Below, piece after piece: positions 1 through 9,047 of a stretch of DNA of 55,400 bases. Both the position numbers and the translations under genes were made by a program. Position 1 is the stretch's first letter; every line of letters begins with the position of its first letter. Below the pieces are notes generated by a model that was given only the letters and a program-made list of their open reading frames with translations, searched no databases and was not told the DNA's origin. The stretch comes from Leptospira sp. (GTDB lineage Bacteria; Spirochaetota; Leptospiria; Leptospirales; Leptospiraceae). The stretch is from NCBI GenBank assembly GCA_020831715.1, contig JAFIGA010000164.1, forward strand, positions 1-55,400. Reading direction: 5' to 3'.

Positions 1-1242
1 GATACAGCTATGGTTGGCACATTGGGGCCGCTCGCGCTCGCTTCCACAGGATTTGGTGGAGTTACCTATTTTACGGTTTTGAGTTTTCTAATGGGAGCCT
101 CTGTTGCCGTACAGATTCTAACATCTAGGAGATTTGGAGAAAAGAACCCCATTGAAGTGGGAAAAGTAGGGGTAAACTCCATCTATTTATCTCTATTGGG
201 TGGTGGTATTCTTTCGATTGGTGGCTACTATCTGGGAGTTCCTTTGATGCAAGCACTCGCCGATGATGACCAAGTAAAATTGGTTGCAGGTGAATATCTA
301 TCTTACCGATTCATTGGAACCATTTTGTTTTTCTTCATTTTCTCTATACGTGGGTATTTTGACGGACTGGGCTTTACCTATGTCGGGATGATTTCAGCAT
401 TTCTAACAACCGGTTCCAATATATTTTTCAACTGGCTCCTAATCTATGGAAACATGGGATTCCCGGAAATGGGCGTCCAAGGTGCGGCAATCGCTTCCTC
501 AGCATCGGGCATACCGGGAGCCTTGGTTTTTGTAATCTATTTATTCAAGAAAGAATTTCGTGAGTATTTCCGTGGAATTTCCAAGATTCCGGATATGGCA
601 ATATTCAAGGAATTGTTGGTATTGGGATTCGCTCCCGGAATGGAACAGTTGCTTACGAACATTTCATTTATCATCTTCACGAAGTTTGCCGGCATGGTGA
701 GTGTTGTGACCATGGCTGCTTCCAATGTGGTTTTCACAACTTTGAGTCTTTCTTTCATGCCGGGATTTGCCTTTGGTATTGCTGCCACCACAATTCTAGG
801 CCAAGCTGTAGGGGCAAAAAAATACCGGCTTGCTTATCAGGGTACATTTCGTGCGGCAAATTACTCGGCAATCGTTATGGGCTTTATGGGATTTGTATTT
901 ATCGTCTATGGAGAGTGGATTATCCGATTTTTTACCACAGATCCATCGGTTCTCAAGGAAGCCTATCCCGCCTTGGTGATAGTTGCTCTGATACAAGTGG
1001 GCGATGCCTACCATATGGTTGTGGGTTCAGCACTGCGAAGTGCAGGCTTAGTATATTGGGTGGCGACTGTTTATATTCTTGCCTCCTTCTTTCTCATGCT
1101 ACCTTGGGCTTATTTTTTTGGAGTCCATCTAGGCTATGGCAATCCCGGGCTTTGGTCTTCGATTTTTATCTGGCTTGGAGTTTTAGCATATGCCTTTGTT
1201 TGGAAATTTCGCAAGAAAGATTGGATAGGTGTTGAGGTATAG
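1..1242 (+). CDS. MATE-family multidrug/sodium exporter, 5' end missing
   Basis: Reading frame 1 is open from the first base of the window, so the gene begins upstream. The visible 413 residues open with DTAMVGTLGPLALAS, which matches the conserved first-helix region of MATE transporters, so only some 20-40 N-terminal residues should be missing. The rest is a series of about eleven hydrophobic segments with the two-lobed MATE pattern; a motif like GMEQLLTNISF begins the second lobe near residue 215. MATE proteins expel cationic drugs or metabolites across the inner membrane in exchange for Na+ or H+. The substrate cannot be read from sequence. It converges on the histidine kinase gene, 34 bases away. 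Family assignment is firm. Confidence 0.9.
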   Translation, partial: DTAMVGTLGPLALASTGFGGVTYFTVLSFLMGASVAVQILTSRRFGEKNPIEVGKVGVNSIYLSLLGGGILSIGGYYLGVPLMQALADDDQVKLVAGEYLSYRFIGTILFFFIFSIRGYFDGLGFTYVGMISAFLTTGSNIFFNWLLIYGNMGFPEMGVQGAAIASSASGIPGALVFVIYLFKKEFREYFRGISKIPDMAIFKELLVLGFAPGMEQLLTNISFIIFTKFAGMVSVVTMAASNVVFTTLSLSFMPGFAFGIAATTILGQAVGAKKYRLAYQGTFRAANYSAIVMGFMGFVFIVYGEWIIRFFTTDPSVLKEAYPALVIVALIQVGDAYHMVVGSALRSAGLVYWVATVYILASFFLMLPWAYFFGVHLGYGNPGLWSSIFIWLGVLAYAFVWKFRKKDWIGVEV

Positions 1243-1276
1243 TTCAGAAATGGAAAGAGTATATAAATTTGTTAAA

Positions 1277-3742
1277 CTAAATATTTATTTTCTCTTTTAA
1301 AATCTCAGCCCATTGATAGATTAAATCTTCTATCTGTTTCTTTTGATAAGGCTTTGGAAGAAAATCTTTCATACCGGCTTCTATGCATCTATCTCTATCT
1401 TCTTGGAATGCATCGGCAGTAACTGCTATGATGATTGGCTTGGGATCTATTTTAGGGTGATTTAAAATTGTCCATGATGCTGAGATCCCGTCCAATTTTG
1501 GCATATTGATATCCATCAATACAATGTCGTATTTGCTCTTAACAACTTCCGAAATGGCAGAAATACCATCACCAACTAATTTATAATCAACGGATATCTT
1601 TTTTAAAATATTGGCTATCAAAAACTGATTGGTTTTATCATCTTCCGCCACAAGGACTCGAATGTTTTTTAGTATGGAACTATCTTTCTTGCTCTGGGCA
1701 AATCTATTTTGAATTGGTGAATCAGTTTTAGAAACCGGGATTTCTACTATAAATTCTGCACCTTCTCTATATGCTGTGTTTAGATAAATTTTTCCATTCA
1801 TTAATTCCACTAATTTTTTGGTAATGGCAAGCCCTAATCCGGTTCCACCATACTTTCGATTGATCCCGGAATCCAATTGAGTAAATTTTTCGAATAGAAA
1901 TTGAATATTGGATTCAGAAATTCCAATACCGGTGTCTCTGACTTTAATTTTGAGCATATATTTTTGATTGGTTTTGTCTACTAGAGCATCAACCGGAGAA
2001 ACATCCACAGTAAACGCTATTCCCCCCTCGTCTGTAAACTTTACTGCATTGGATAATAAATTTACAATAATTTGTTGGATTCTTACAGAATCACCAAACA
2101 GAGTATCGAATTTCTTATTCGGTAATTCTAAATGAAAATAAAGACCCTTTCCTTCTGCTTGCAATTTATACAATCCTTGAATATTGGTTACAAGCTGCAC
2201 GAGGGAAAAATCTCTGTTGATTAATTCAATTTTGCCGGCATCCATCTTGGAATAATCCAAAATGTCATTTAAAATTGTCAGCAGAGAATCTCCACTATTT
2301 CGAATCAGAGTTACCATTTCTTGCTGCTTTTCATCCAGTTTACTGGATTGAAGTAATTCTGCTATACCCAATATACCATTCATCGGAGTTCTTATCTCAT
2401 GGCTCATTGTTGCCAAGAATTGACTCTTTGCTTGATTCGCAAGAGAAGCCTCATTAGCCACTTGTTCAAGCACTTTACTTCTTTCGGTGACTGATACCAA
2501 TTGCTCAGCCTTGCGAAAAGCCGTAGAGTATTTTATGGATAGAACATATGCTTGGAGTAATATAAAAACAAGTAACCCTAGATTGGAAAAATATCCAAGA
2601 TACAAATACCCTAAGGTAAATAACACATCATTCACAACAGTGAGATTAAAAAGAACATACGCAAAGAATACAATCCCGGCTCCTTCTCTACCGTTTCGGA
2701 AAGCATGATATAAAAAGAATACTATCGTGATGGGAACTATAATGATCAAACCGAACATAAACACACCTAAATGGGTTAGCTCAACTATAGGTAAAAATAA
2801 AGTGAAAAGAAAAAGGGCAAATACTGAAGTCGTAACTTGAATAAATATTTTCGGAATATCTTTTGGATAAAGATAGTACATAAATAAATTCATAAAAATT
2901 CCACTGCAGTAAACGAAAGCATATATAAGTCTTATATAACTATCAAAATCTACAATAGGAAATAAAGATAAGAAAGCGTGATTTTCCAAAGTAAGTTGAC
3001 GAAATCCCATAAAGAAACAGAACAATCCAAAAAATAAAAAATCTTTGGATAACTTGCGAATTAAATAAACAATTAAATAGTACAATCCAATAAAGGCAAT
3101 TGCACCAAATGACATTCCATCCAGTATTTTATTGAGTGTTGATTCTCTGACTACTAAATCCCATTTGCCAATATACAAAGGTTGCCAGAATCCATGATTT
3201 TCATGATTGAAATTCGAAACATGTATGACTATATCTAGAATACCTGATTTATTACCGACCAATTCCACACCCGGTCGCAATTCCGGAATAGAATCATCAG
3301 CTGAACTTCCAATCTTTCCAACTTCCAATATATGAATTCCGTCTACATAAACAGTAAAGGCTGACATAATCTCAGTCCACATCAGTCCATAATAATCCTC
3401 TTTGGGAAGTTTTACCTCCAATCGATAGGTTGCCTTCCCTAAAATAGGAAGGGACTCGCCATTGATTGTATAAAACTTCCAATATTGAGGAACTTCTTGA
3501 TAACTACATTTTTCGTCCCAAATTTCTTGAGGAGCAGAGGGATCAATGAATTCATCCCAACAAAACAGCCATTTGCCTTGAAGATCCAAAACTGAATGAT
3601 CCGGATTCCAATTCTGTGCATCCATTACTCCATTTTCTGCAAAAAGTTTTTTCTCACGATCCAATTTGCACTGAAAAGATGTGAGCACTATGCAGATTAC
3701 CAGAAGAATTTTTTTGTAGTCGTGATAGAAAAAGGATGTCAC
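1277..3742 (-). CDS. Hybrid sensor histidine kinase, 7TMR-DISM type, with C-terminal receiver
   Basis: 821 residues from a GTG start. The N-terminus is a hydrophobic leader ending in LTSFQC (Cys25), a plausible spirochaetal lipobox. Residues about 45-205 form a DISM-like extracellular sensor domain, 210-410 a seven-helix membrane domain, then a coiled coil and HisKA with MSHEIRTP (phospho-acceptor His448). An HATPase domain follows with N box VNLLSNAVKF, G1 DTGIGI and G2 KYGGTGLGLAI. The C-terminal receiver has acceptor Asp744 in LMDINMP and the conserved Lys in KPYQ. All catalytic residues are present. The kinase should sense an extracytoplasmic ligand and phosphorylate its own receiver; no separate output regulator is adjacent. 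It is divergent from the truncated haemoglobin with only 28 bases between them, so the two promoters must overlap. A lipid anchor in addition to seven helices would be unusual; the lipobox is only suggestive. Confidence 0.93.
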   Translation of the reverse strand: MTSFFYHDYKKILLVICIVLTSFQCKLDREKKLFAENGVMDAQNWNPDHSVLDLQGKWLFCWDEFIDPSAPQEIWDEKCSYQEVPQYWKFYTINGESLPILGKATYRLEVKLPKEDYYGLMWTEIMSAFTVYVDGIHILEVGKIGSSADDSIPELRPGVELVGNKSGILDIVIHVSNFNHENHGFWQPLYIGKWDLVVRESTLNKILDGMSFGAIAFIGLYYLIVYLIRKLSKDFLFFGLFCFFMGFRQLTLENHAFLSLFPIVDFDSYIRLIYAFVYCSGIFMNLFMYYLYPKDIPKIFIQVTTSVFALFLFTLFLPIVELTHLGVFMFGLIIIVPITIVFFLYHAFRNGREGAGIVFFAYVLFNLTVVNDVLFTLGYLYLGYFSNLGLLVFILLQAYVLSIKYSTAFRKAEQLVSVTERSKVLEQVANEASLANQAKSQFLATMSHEIRTPMNGILGIAELLQSSKLDEKQQEMVTLIRNSGDSLLTILNDILDYSKMDAGKIELINRDFSLVQLVTNIQGLYKLQAEGKGLYFHLELPNKKFDTLFGDSVRIQQIIVNLLSNAVKFTDEGGIAFTVDVSPVDALVDKTNQKYMLKIKVRDTGIGISESNIQFLFEKFTQLDSGINRKYGGTGLGLAITKKLVELMNGKIYLNTAYREGAEFIVEIPVSKTDSPIQNRFAQSKKDSSILKNIRVLVAEDDKTNQFLIANILKKISVDYKLVGDGISAISEVVKSKYDIVLMDINMPKLDGISASWTILNHPKIDPKPIIIAVTADAFQEDRDRCIEAGMKDFLPKPYQKKQIEDLIYQWAEILKEKINI

Positions 3743-3770
3743 TTAATTATTGTGGAATAGAGTAGATTAA

Positions 3771-4202
3771 ATGGAAAGAGAAATTTATACACCAAAACTG
3801 GAAAATGTTCCTCCCATGCCGGAACTGAGAACTCTCTATAGAAAGCTCGGTGAAGAAAAACTTCGAGAATTGGTAGACGTCTTTTATGATCTCATTGCAA
3901 AATCGGAGATCTTAGGAATGTTTCCCGGTGATTTTGACTCGGCGAAACAAGACCAAGCAGATTTTCTGATACAAGTTCTGGGTGGCCCCAGTTATTATAC
4001 CGATCGAAAAGGACCGGCTCGAATGAGAATGAGACATTTCCAATTTGTTATCACCGAAGAGTCTCGACTTGTATGGTTGGGTTGCTATCGCCAAGCACTG
4101 GATATGGTCAAGATCCCGGATGAAGAAAGGCAAATTCTCGATGATTATTTGGATAGCTTTTCCAAATGGATGGTGAATGCGAAATCGGACTCAGAGCAAT
4201 GA
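3771..4202 (+). CDS. Truncated haemoglobin, group II (TrHbO-like)
   Basis: 143 residues matching the 2-on-2 truncated haemoglobin fold. The stretch LGGPSYY...RMRMRHFQF is the group II core: His89 is the proximal haem ligand (F8), Trp102 in RLVWLGC is the group II Trp at G8, and Tyr39 in VFYDLI fits the distal B10 Tyr. Such globins bind O2 or NO or take part in peroxide and NO detoxification; the actual role cannot be read from sequence. The gene is divergent from the hybrid kinase across a 28-base gap, which may mean shared control. The N-terminal 15 residues are an extension rich in Pro and charge. The Shine-Dalgarno site is weak (GAG about 8 bases upstream). Confidence 0.88.
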   Translation: MEREIYTPKLENVPPMPELRTLYRKLGEEKLRELVDVFYDLIAKSEILGMFPGDFDSAKQDQADFLIQVLGGPSYYTDRKGPARMRMRHFQFVITEESRLVWLGCYRQALDMVKIPDEERQILDDYLDSFSKWMVNAKSDSEQ

Positions 4203-4225
4203 TAAAAACCGGTTGGCAATTTAGA

Positions 4226-4795
4226 TTAATTTTGTAGTCTTTTATATAAGTCAACTACATCTTTATTGTCTGCCTTCTTCCAATGCTCTTCCAAAATAAT
4301 TCCACCCTCTGTGTTAACTGCTCGGATATGCACCGAACCTTTCTGCGCCCCTTTTTCAAGCTTTCCCTTCCAATCCAAGTAAACTGACTCATAACCGGAT
4401 GATTTGTATTTGGGTATCAGAGATTCTGCCAATAATGGATTGCTTTTATTTAACAGAACATAGCCCAAGAAGAAATATTCTTTTTCTTTTCCATAAACCA
4501 ATGATTGCATCTTCCAGTAGATTTTGCGGGCGATTTTACGGCAGACTTCCTCATCTTCGGGATAGCATCCGGCATATATTGCTTTTTTACCTTTTAAATC
4601 CCGGGAAGAAACCTTACTTCCAAATTGATCCTTCAATTCGAAATTTGGAATTGGGTTAGGAGAAATTGCTCGATTCTCCGAAGACAAAGTAAGAGTGAAT
4701 ATTGCGCTCAAAAATAAAAAACTAAACAAGAATTTCACTGGTAAATCGAAACCTGCTTTCTTAAAATGAAATTGTGATTCGCAATTCATATACAA
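4226..4795 (-). CDS. Exported thioredoxin-fold-like protein, uncharacterised
   Basis: 189 residues from a TTG start with GGAAAGAG eight bases upstream. Alternatives are ATG at 4789 or GTG at 4738; the last gives a tidy signal peptide beginning MKFLFSFLFLSAIF. After the signal, PNFELKDQFGSKVSSRDLKGKKAIYAGC resembles the opening of AhpC/TSA or thioredoxin-fold proteins (beta hairpin, then the GK-K strand), but the usual CxxC is replaced by a lone Cys in YAGCYPED, with a second Cys nearby in EVCRK. It may be a periplasmic thiol protein or a fold relative without redox activity. With the longest start it overlaps the divergent lipoprotein gene by 22 bases. The assignment is tentative. Confidence 0.6.
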   Translation of the reverse strand: MYMNCESQFHFKKAGFDLPVKFLFSFLFLSAIFTLTLSSENRAISPNPIPNFELKDQFGSKVSSRDLKGKKAIYAGCYPEDEEVCRKIARKIYWKMQSLVYGKEKEYFFLGYVLLNKSNPLLAESLIPKYKSSGYESVYLDWKGKLEKGAQKGSVHIRAVNTEGGIILEEHWKKADNKDVVDLYKRLQN

Positions 4796-5637
4796 TTATT
4801 AGACTCTTTCCAATTATTCTTCTCACATTCCTTCTCTTCCTTCTCAATGGCTGTGCAAGTTTTGGCAATCCACGAGCCAAATTAATTCTCCAAGAGAAAA
4901 ATCTAGTTGCATTCGAAATGGCAGAAGAAGAAATTCCTAGAATATTTTCTAAGATAGACGTCATTCCAAAATTTTCCACATGTAAAAACTTCAGCAACAG
5001 AGACCTTCAATATCTATTCCGCTCTTTACGGGATGAAAATCCCAGTCTTTTTGGTAGAAAGGACAGACCTGTTTTTCCAACCAGTGTTGCTTTGGAAAAC
5101 TTCAATCAGAAAATTTTGACAGCAATACAAAACTCTGAACGTTCGCCTGAATTTTTATTTTTTGTATGGAAGGTGGATGATTCATTGGATCCCTACACTC
5201 GAATTCAGAGAACATCCTTTTATCTATTTTGCGAGAAAGATAGCCTAAGTATTATTATAGGAGAATGGAAGAGAGACATTGTATTTCAGAACCAATATAC
5301 CTGGAGTGAGTGGATTACAGCTTCTCGATTTACTTATGATAACCCGGAGAAACAAAGACTCTTCATCATCGATAGCTTCCAAGACCGAGTCCAATTCAAT
5401 GCAGAAAGAAAAGCCGGAGAAACAAAAGTCTACCAAGATTGGGTGAATATATATAGAGAGAAAGTTCCGGCTGATAAACAAGTGCCCAAACTTACCGGCG
5501 ATTCCAAGCCGACATCTGAGGAATCTAAAAGCAAATTAAGTGAAAGACTTCAAACTCTCGAAGATCTTAAAAAGAAAGGACTCATCGATGAAAGAGAATA
5601 CAAAGAAAAACGAAAAGAATTGCTGGACAGTTTGTAG
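4774..5637 (+). CDS. Lipoprotein with C-terminal SHOCT motif
   Basis: 287 residues from GTG, the only usable start ahead of the signal peptide. A long hydrophobic stretch ends in LLNGC (lipobox Cys27). The middle is a mixed alpha/beta domain I do not recognise, with aromatic patches such as FFVWKVDDS and QNQYTWSEW. A charged linker with PTSEESKSKLS leads to the C-terminal 30 residues, LQTLEDLKKKGLIDEREY..KRKELLDSL, a clear SHOCT motif (short C-terminal domain, thought to mediate oligomerisation or binding). It is head to head with the thioredoxin-fold gene and 33 bases upstream of the RNA methyltransferase in the same direction. The function is unknown. Confidence 0.8.
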   Translation: MIRNSYTIIRLFPIILLTFLLFLLNGCASFGNPRAKLILQEKNLVAFEMAEEEIPRIFSKIDVIPKFSTCKNFSNRDLQYLFRSLRDENPSLFGRKDRPVFPTSVALENFNQKILTAIQNSERSPEFLFFVWKVDDSLDPYTRIQRTSFYLFCEKDSLSIIIGEWKRDIVFQNQYTWSEWITASRFTYDNPEKQRLFIIDSFQDRVQFNAERKAGETKVYQDWVNIYREKVPADKQVPKLTGDSKPTSEESKSKLSERLQTLEDLKKKGLIDEREYKEKRKELLDSL

Positions 5638-5670
5638 ATTCATTTTGTAAATTCCTTCCATACAGTTATC

Positions 5671-6849
5671 ATGACTAAACCTAAAAATCTTCAAGAAACA
5701 ATCCGTTTAATTCCTGAAAAGTGGGTATCCAATGGATTCACAATTGGCCATCACCAAGACAAAACTGTCTTTGTAACGGGTGGAATCCCCGGCAAGGAAG
5801 ATGAATTCATCATTGAAAAAAAGAATTCCCAGATAATATATGCTAGAGCATCACAAAACCAATCCAAACCAAATTCCAACTTTGAATCTGAAACCAAATC
5901 CAATTCCGATTGTGAAGCATTCCCGGTATGTGGTGGATGCTCTTACCGACACATTCCATATGAGGAGGAAATCCGGATTAAAAAGCAAGAATTGCTCTCT
6001 TCCCTCCGCCTAGATCCATCCACACCAATAGAAATCATAACCGGTAAATCAACTCATTACAGGAACAATGTCCAATGGAAAGTATCCGGACAAAAAATTG
6101 GATTCCATTCTCGATTTAGCAACCAAGTTGTAGATCTTAGAAGCATTGGTTGTAAAAACTTAGATCCTCTATTGGAATTTCCCACTTCATCAAAAAGCTT
6201 AAATCAGAGAGTGTCCAATGGAAAAGTGGTTGATTACACTAACTCAGTTACCGAACTTAGTCTAAAGGATAAGAAATTCCAAATCCCACCCAAAGGCTTT
6301 CAACAGATCAATACAACTCTCATTCCAGATTGGATTCTATACATCCAAGATACAATTTCCAAATATAGCCGATCCAACAAAAAGATGGATTGCTTGGAAT
6401 TGTTTTGTGGCTCAGGTATTATTGGACAATCTGTATCTGAAAACATAAATACTTTATTCGGTATAGAGGCAGTGAACCAATCCATAACCTATGCTCGAAA
6501 GAATGCATCTATCAATCATTTAGAAAAGTTTACATACAAAGCTTTGGATTTGTATAAACCTCTCTCAAATTCTCATATAAGCAAGTATCCGCTTTGGATT
6601 TTAAATCCGCCTCGTTCCGGTGCCGGCAATGAAGTCGTAAATCTATGGAAGGAACATTTACCCGGTGTGGTTGTGTATTCCAGCTGTGATTCCCAGACAC
6701 TCGCCCGAGATTGGAAAATGGTACAAAGTAAAACCTATGAATACAAATTAGAATCTTTATGTATGATCGATTTTTTTCCTAGGACTAAGCACTTTGAAGT
6801 TGTTGCAGTTTTTGTAAAAAAAGATTTTCAAGAAATAGCACAAGAATAA
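5671..6849 (+). CDS. 23S rRNA/tRNA (uracil-5-)-methyltransferase, TrmA/RlmD family
   Basis: 392 residues. Residues about 10-58 look like a TRAM RNA-binding domain. An iron-sulphur ligand set follows: Cys81-x5-Cys87-x2-Cys90 plus a fourth Cys in RSIGCKNL near 162. LELFCGSGIIG is the SAM-binding motif, LNPPRSGAG the NPP motif, and Cys339 in VVYSSCDSQTLARD the catalytic nucleophile; PRTKHFEVVAVF is the typical C-terminus. The enzyme makes 5-methyluridine in rRNA or tRNA with SAM. Which uracil is modified (RlmC, RlmD or TrmA type) cannot be told without comparison. The cluster ligands favour the RlmD/RlmC side over TrmA proper. It lies 13 bases upstream of the antiporter gene and is probably cotranscribed. 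Confidence 0.9.
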   Translation: MTKPKNLQETIRLIPEKWVSNGFTIGHHQDKTVFVTGGIPGKEDEFIIEKKNSQIIYARASQNQSKPNSNFESETKSNSDCEAFPVCGGCSYRHIPYEEEIRIKKQELLSSLRLDPSTPIEIITGKSTHYRNNVQWKVSGQKIGFHSRFSNQVVDLRSIGCKNLDPLLEFPTSSKSLNQRVSNGKVVDYTNSVTELSLKDKKFQIPPKGFQQINTTLIPDWILYIQDTISKYSRSNKKMDCLELFCGSGIIGQSVSENINTLFGIEAVNQSITYARKNASINHLEKFTYKALDLYKPLSNSHISKYPLWILNPPRSGAGNEVVNLWKEHLPGVVVYSSCDSQTLARDWKMVQSKTYEYKLESLCMIDFFPRTKHFEVVAVFVKKDFQEIAQE

Positions 6850-6862
6850 CCTGAAGGATATC

Positions 6863-9043
6863 ATGCCTCTAATCGGTAAGAATTTAATATCCTTTTTTGT
6901 TTTGCTCCTCGTGTTCATTCTGGGAACAATTGCTTTATTTTGGTATGGATCGAATTTAAATCAACTTCCCAACCTTACATCGATAGCAGAAAATCATACA
7001 ACATTTTCCGGACAAAAAGCCGAATCGCCTACAGTCCAATCAGAAATTGGAAATATTCCTACCCCGGACATAAAGAATCTTACTTTCTTTCAAGAGTTTT
7101 CATTCATTTTTACAAATAACAGTTCTTCAATAATTTCCAAAACTTTAATTCAAATAATCCTAATTATGTTCTTAGCCAGACTAATGGGAGTTTACTTCAG
7201 AAAAAACAATCAACCAACAGTGATTGGAGAGATCTTAGCGGGTATTTTAATCGGTCCCAGTTTACTAGGTTGGATGTTGCCGGAATTCCAATCTTTTTTG
7301 TTCTCGAATGATCAAGTAGAAATTCTGGAAATACTTAGTAACCTTGGGTTGATTCTATTCATGTTTATCATTGGAATGGATATAGATCTTAGCTTCATGA
7401 AAAAGAGAATTGATTCCATGCTAATTATCAGCGGATCCGGATTCTACTTTCCTTTTTTGATTGGATTGGGTTTCGCCATTTATCTATATCCAAAGCAAAA
7501 TTTTTCAGGAGTTCCATTCCATGAATTTGGAATATTCATAGGTATTTTATTAAGTATAACTGCGTATCCACTTCTAGCCAGAATTTTACATGAGAAGGGG
7601 CTCTCCAAAACCAACTTGGGAAGTATGGCTATGACCTCTTCCGCGGCAATTGAATTATGTGTTTGGAGCATTCTAGGATTAACTTTGGCTATGATTAAAT
7701 CCAATTCTTGGATATCTCTCTCGATTACACTGACATTTACTTTTTTATATACTTTAATTATGATTTTTTTGGTTCAGCCTTTTCTTCGTCGATTGAGTGA
7801 GATTTATGTAAGTCGCGAAAATCTAACCAAGACTGCAATGGCAATAGTTTTTGTATTTTTGTTTACATCAGCATTCCTCACAGAATTAATTGGTCTTCAC
7901 GCATTGGTTGGAGCATTTTTTGCCGGGGTCATTATGCCTTCAGATTTAAAATTAAAATCGCTTATCTCGGACAAAATTGATTATGTGGCATTGGTTTTTT
8001 TGCTTCCGCTGTTTTTTGCTCTCACAGGTTTGAGAACTGATTTAACAATTTTTAATGAGTCACAAAACTGGGTAATTTTGTTCTTGATTATTTCCATTGC
8101 TATTCTAAGCAAATTTTTCGGATCAGGAATAGCATCAAGATTTGTTGGTTTTGGTTGGAAGGATTCTATTTCTCTAGGTGTTCTGATGAATACTCGAGGA
8201 TTGGTGGAACTCATTGTATTGAATATTGGATTTCAGCTGGGTATTATTTCTATTCAGTTATTCACAATTTTTGTAATTATGACGATTACCACTACACTTC
8301 TCACCGGACCTACGATTTCCAAAGTTCAGGATTATTTCAATAAATTCAATCTTCCCATCCAGCCATTAGAAGCTTTCAAAAAAATTCTCATATCTTTTGC
8401 CCAACCATCCATGGGTGTTGCTCTCATTCGACTAGCAGACTTTCTATTCGGAGCAAATAAGGATAAGACGCAAATCAGCGCAGTCCACATCACTCCTATG
8501 GAGAATTTAACCGAAGATGAATTGCACGAATACAAAACCAAAACTTTTGCAGATATAGAAACTTTGATGGAAGATTTGGAAATCAAAGTAGAAATGGTTC
8601 ACAAGACTACAGAAAATATCACCTATGAAATTCTCAATCAGGCTAAAATTTCTCATTCTCGATTTCTATTGATTGGTGCCGCCAAAGCATTGTTCACAAA
8701 AAACATCTTGGGTGGAAGAATTCGACCTATACTCAGTTATGCTCCCTGCAATGTGGGAGTACTATTGGATAATGGTCTCAATGAGATCAAAAAAGTTTTG
8801 GTTCTGAAGAAAACCAATTCCACACTAGGATATGAAAAAATGATCCACTATCTTATCCGAGAACATGGAAATAAAAAAATTCATATACACCCACTTTCTC
8901 TATTCACTACACTGAGACCTGAGGATTTTGCAGGCTATCAACTTGTTATAATTGATATCGACTTATGGAAGGAGAGAGAAGAATTCTTGGAAGTAGAAAT
9001 TCAGTCACTGGATGCCTCCTTCTTAATTGTTCAATTCAAATAA
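6863..9043 (+). CDS. CPA2-family cation/proton antiporter with cytosolic tail
   Basis: 726 residues. An N-terminal helix (about 14-35) and a roughly 50-residue outside loop precede the Na+/H+ exchanger core, residues about 95-485. Landmarks are NNQPTVIGEILAGILIGPSLL, FIIGMDIDLSFM, the Ala-rich helix with GLHALVGAFFAGVIMP, and FFALTGLRTDL, all characteristic of CPA2 (KefB/NapA/YjbQ-like) proteins. Residues about 540-726 form a soluble tail with a USP-like alternation and DLWKEREEF near the end; no TrkA-N nucleotide motif is visible. The predicted role is K+ or Na+ exchange for protons in the inner membrane. The extra N-terminal helix is unusual for the family. The MFS gene starts 4 bases after its stop. 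Confidence 0.88.
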   Translation: MPLIGKNLISFFVLLLVFILGTIALFWYGSNLNQLPNLTSIAENHTTFSGQKAESPTVQSEIGNIPTPDIKNLTFFQEFSFIFTNNSSSIISKTLIQIILIMFLARLMGVYFRKNNQPTVIGEILAGILIGPSLLGWMLPEFQSFLFSNDQVEILEILSNLGLILFMFIIGMDIDLSFMKKRIDSMLIISGSGFYFPFLIGLGFAIYLYPKQNFSGVPFHEFGIFIGILLSITAYPLLARILHEKGLSKTNLGSMAMTSSAAIELCVWSILGLTLAMIKSNSWISLSITLTFTFLYTLIMIFLVQPFLRRLSEIYVSRENLTKTAMAIVFVFLFTSAFLTELIGLHALVGAFFAGVIMPSDLKLKSLISDKIDYVALVFLLPLFFALTGLRTDLTIFNESQNWVILFLIISIAILSKFFGSGIASRFVGFGWKDSISLGVLMNTRGLVELIVLNIGFQLGIISIQLFTIFVIMTITTTLLTGPTISKVQDYFNKFNLPIQPLEAFKKILISFAQPSMGVALIRLADFLFGANKDKTQISAVHITPMENLTEDELHEYKTKTFADIETLMEDLEIKVEMVHKTTENITYEILNQAKISHSRFLLIGAAKALFTKNILGGRIRPILSYAPCNVGVLLDNGLNEIKKVLVLKKTNSTLGYEKMIHYLIREHGNKKIHIHPLSLFTTLRPEDFAGYQLVIIDIDLWKEREEFLEVEIQSLDASFLIVQFK

Positions 9044-9047
9044 TTAT

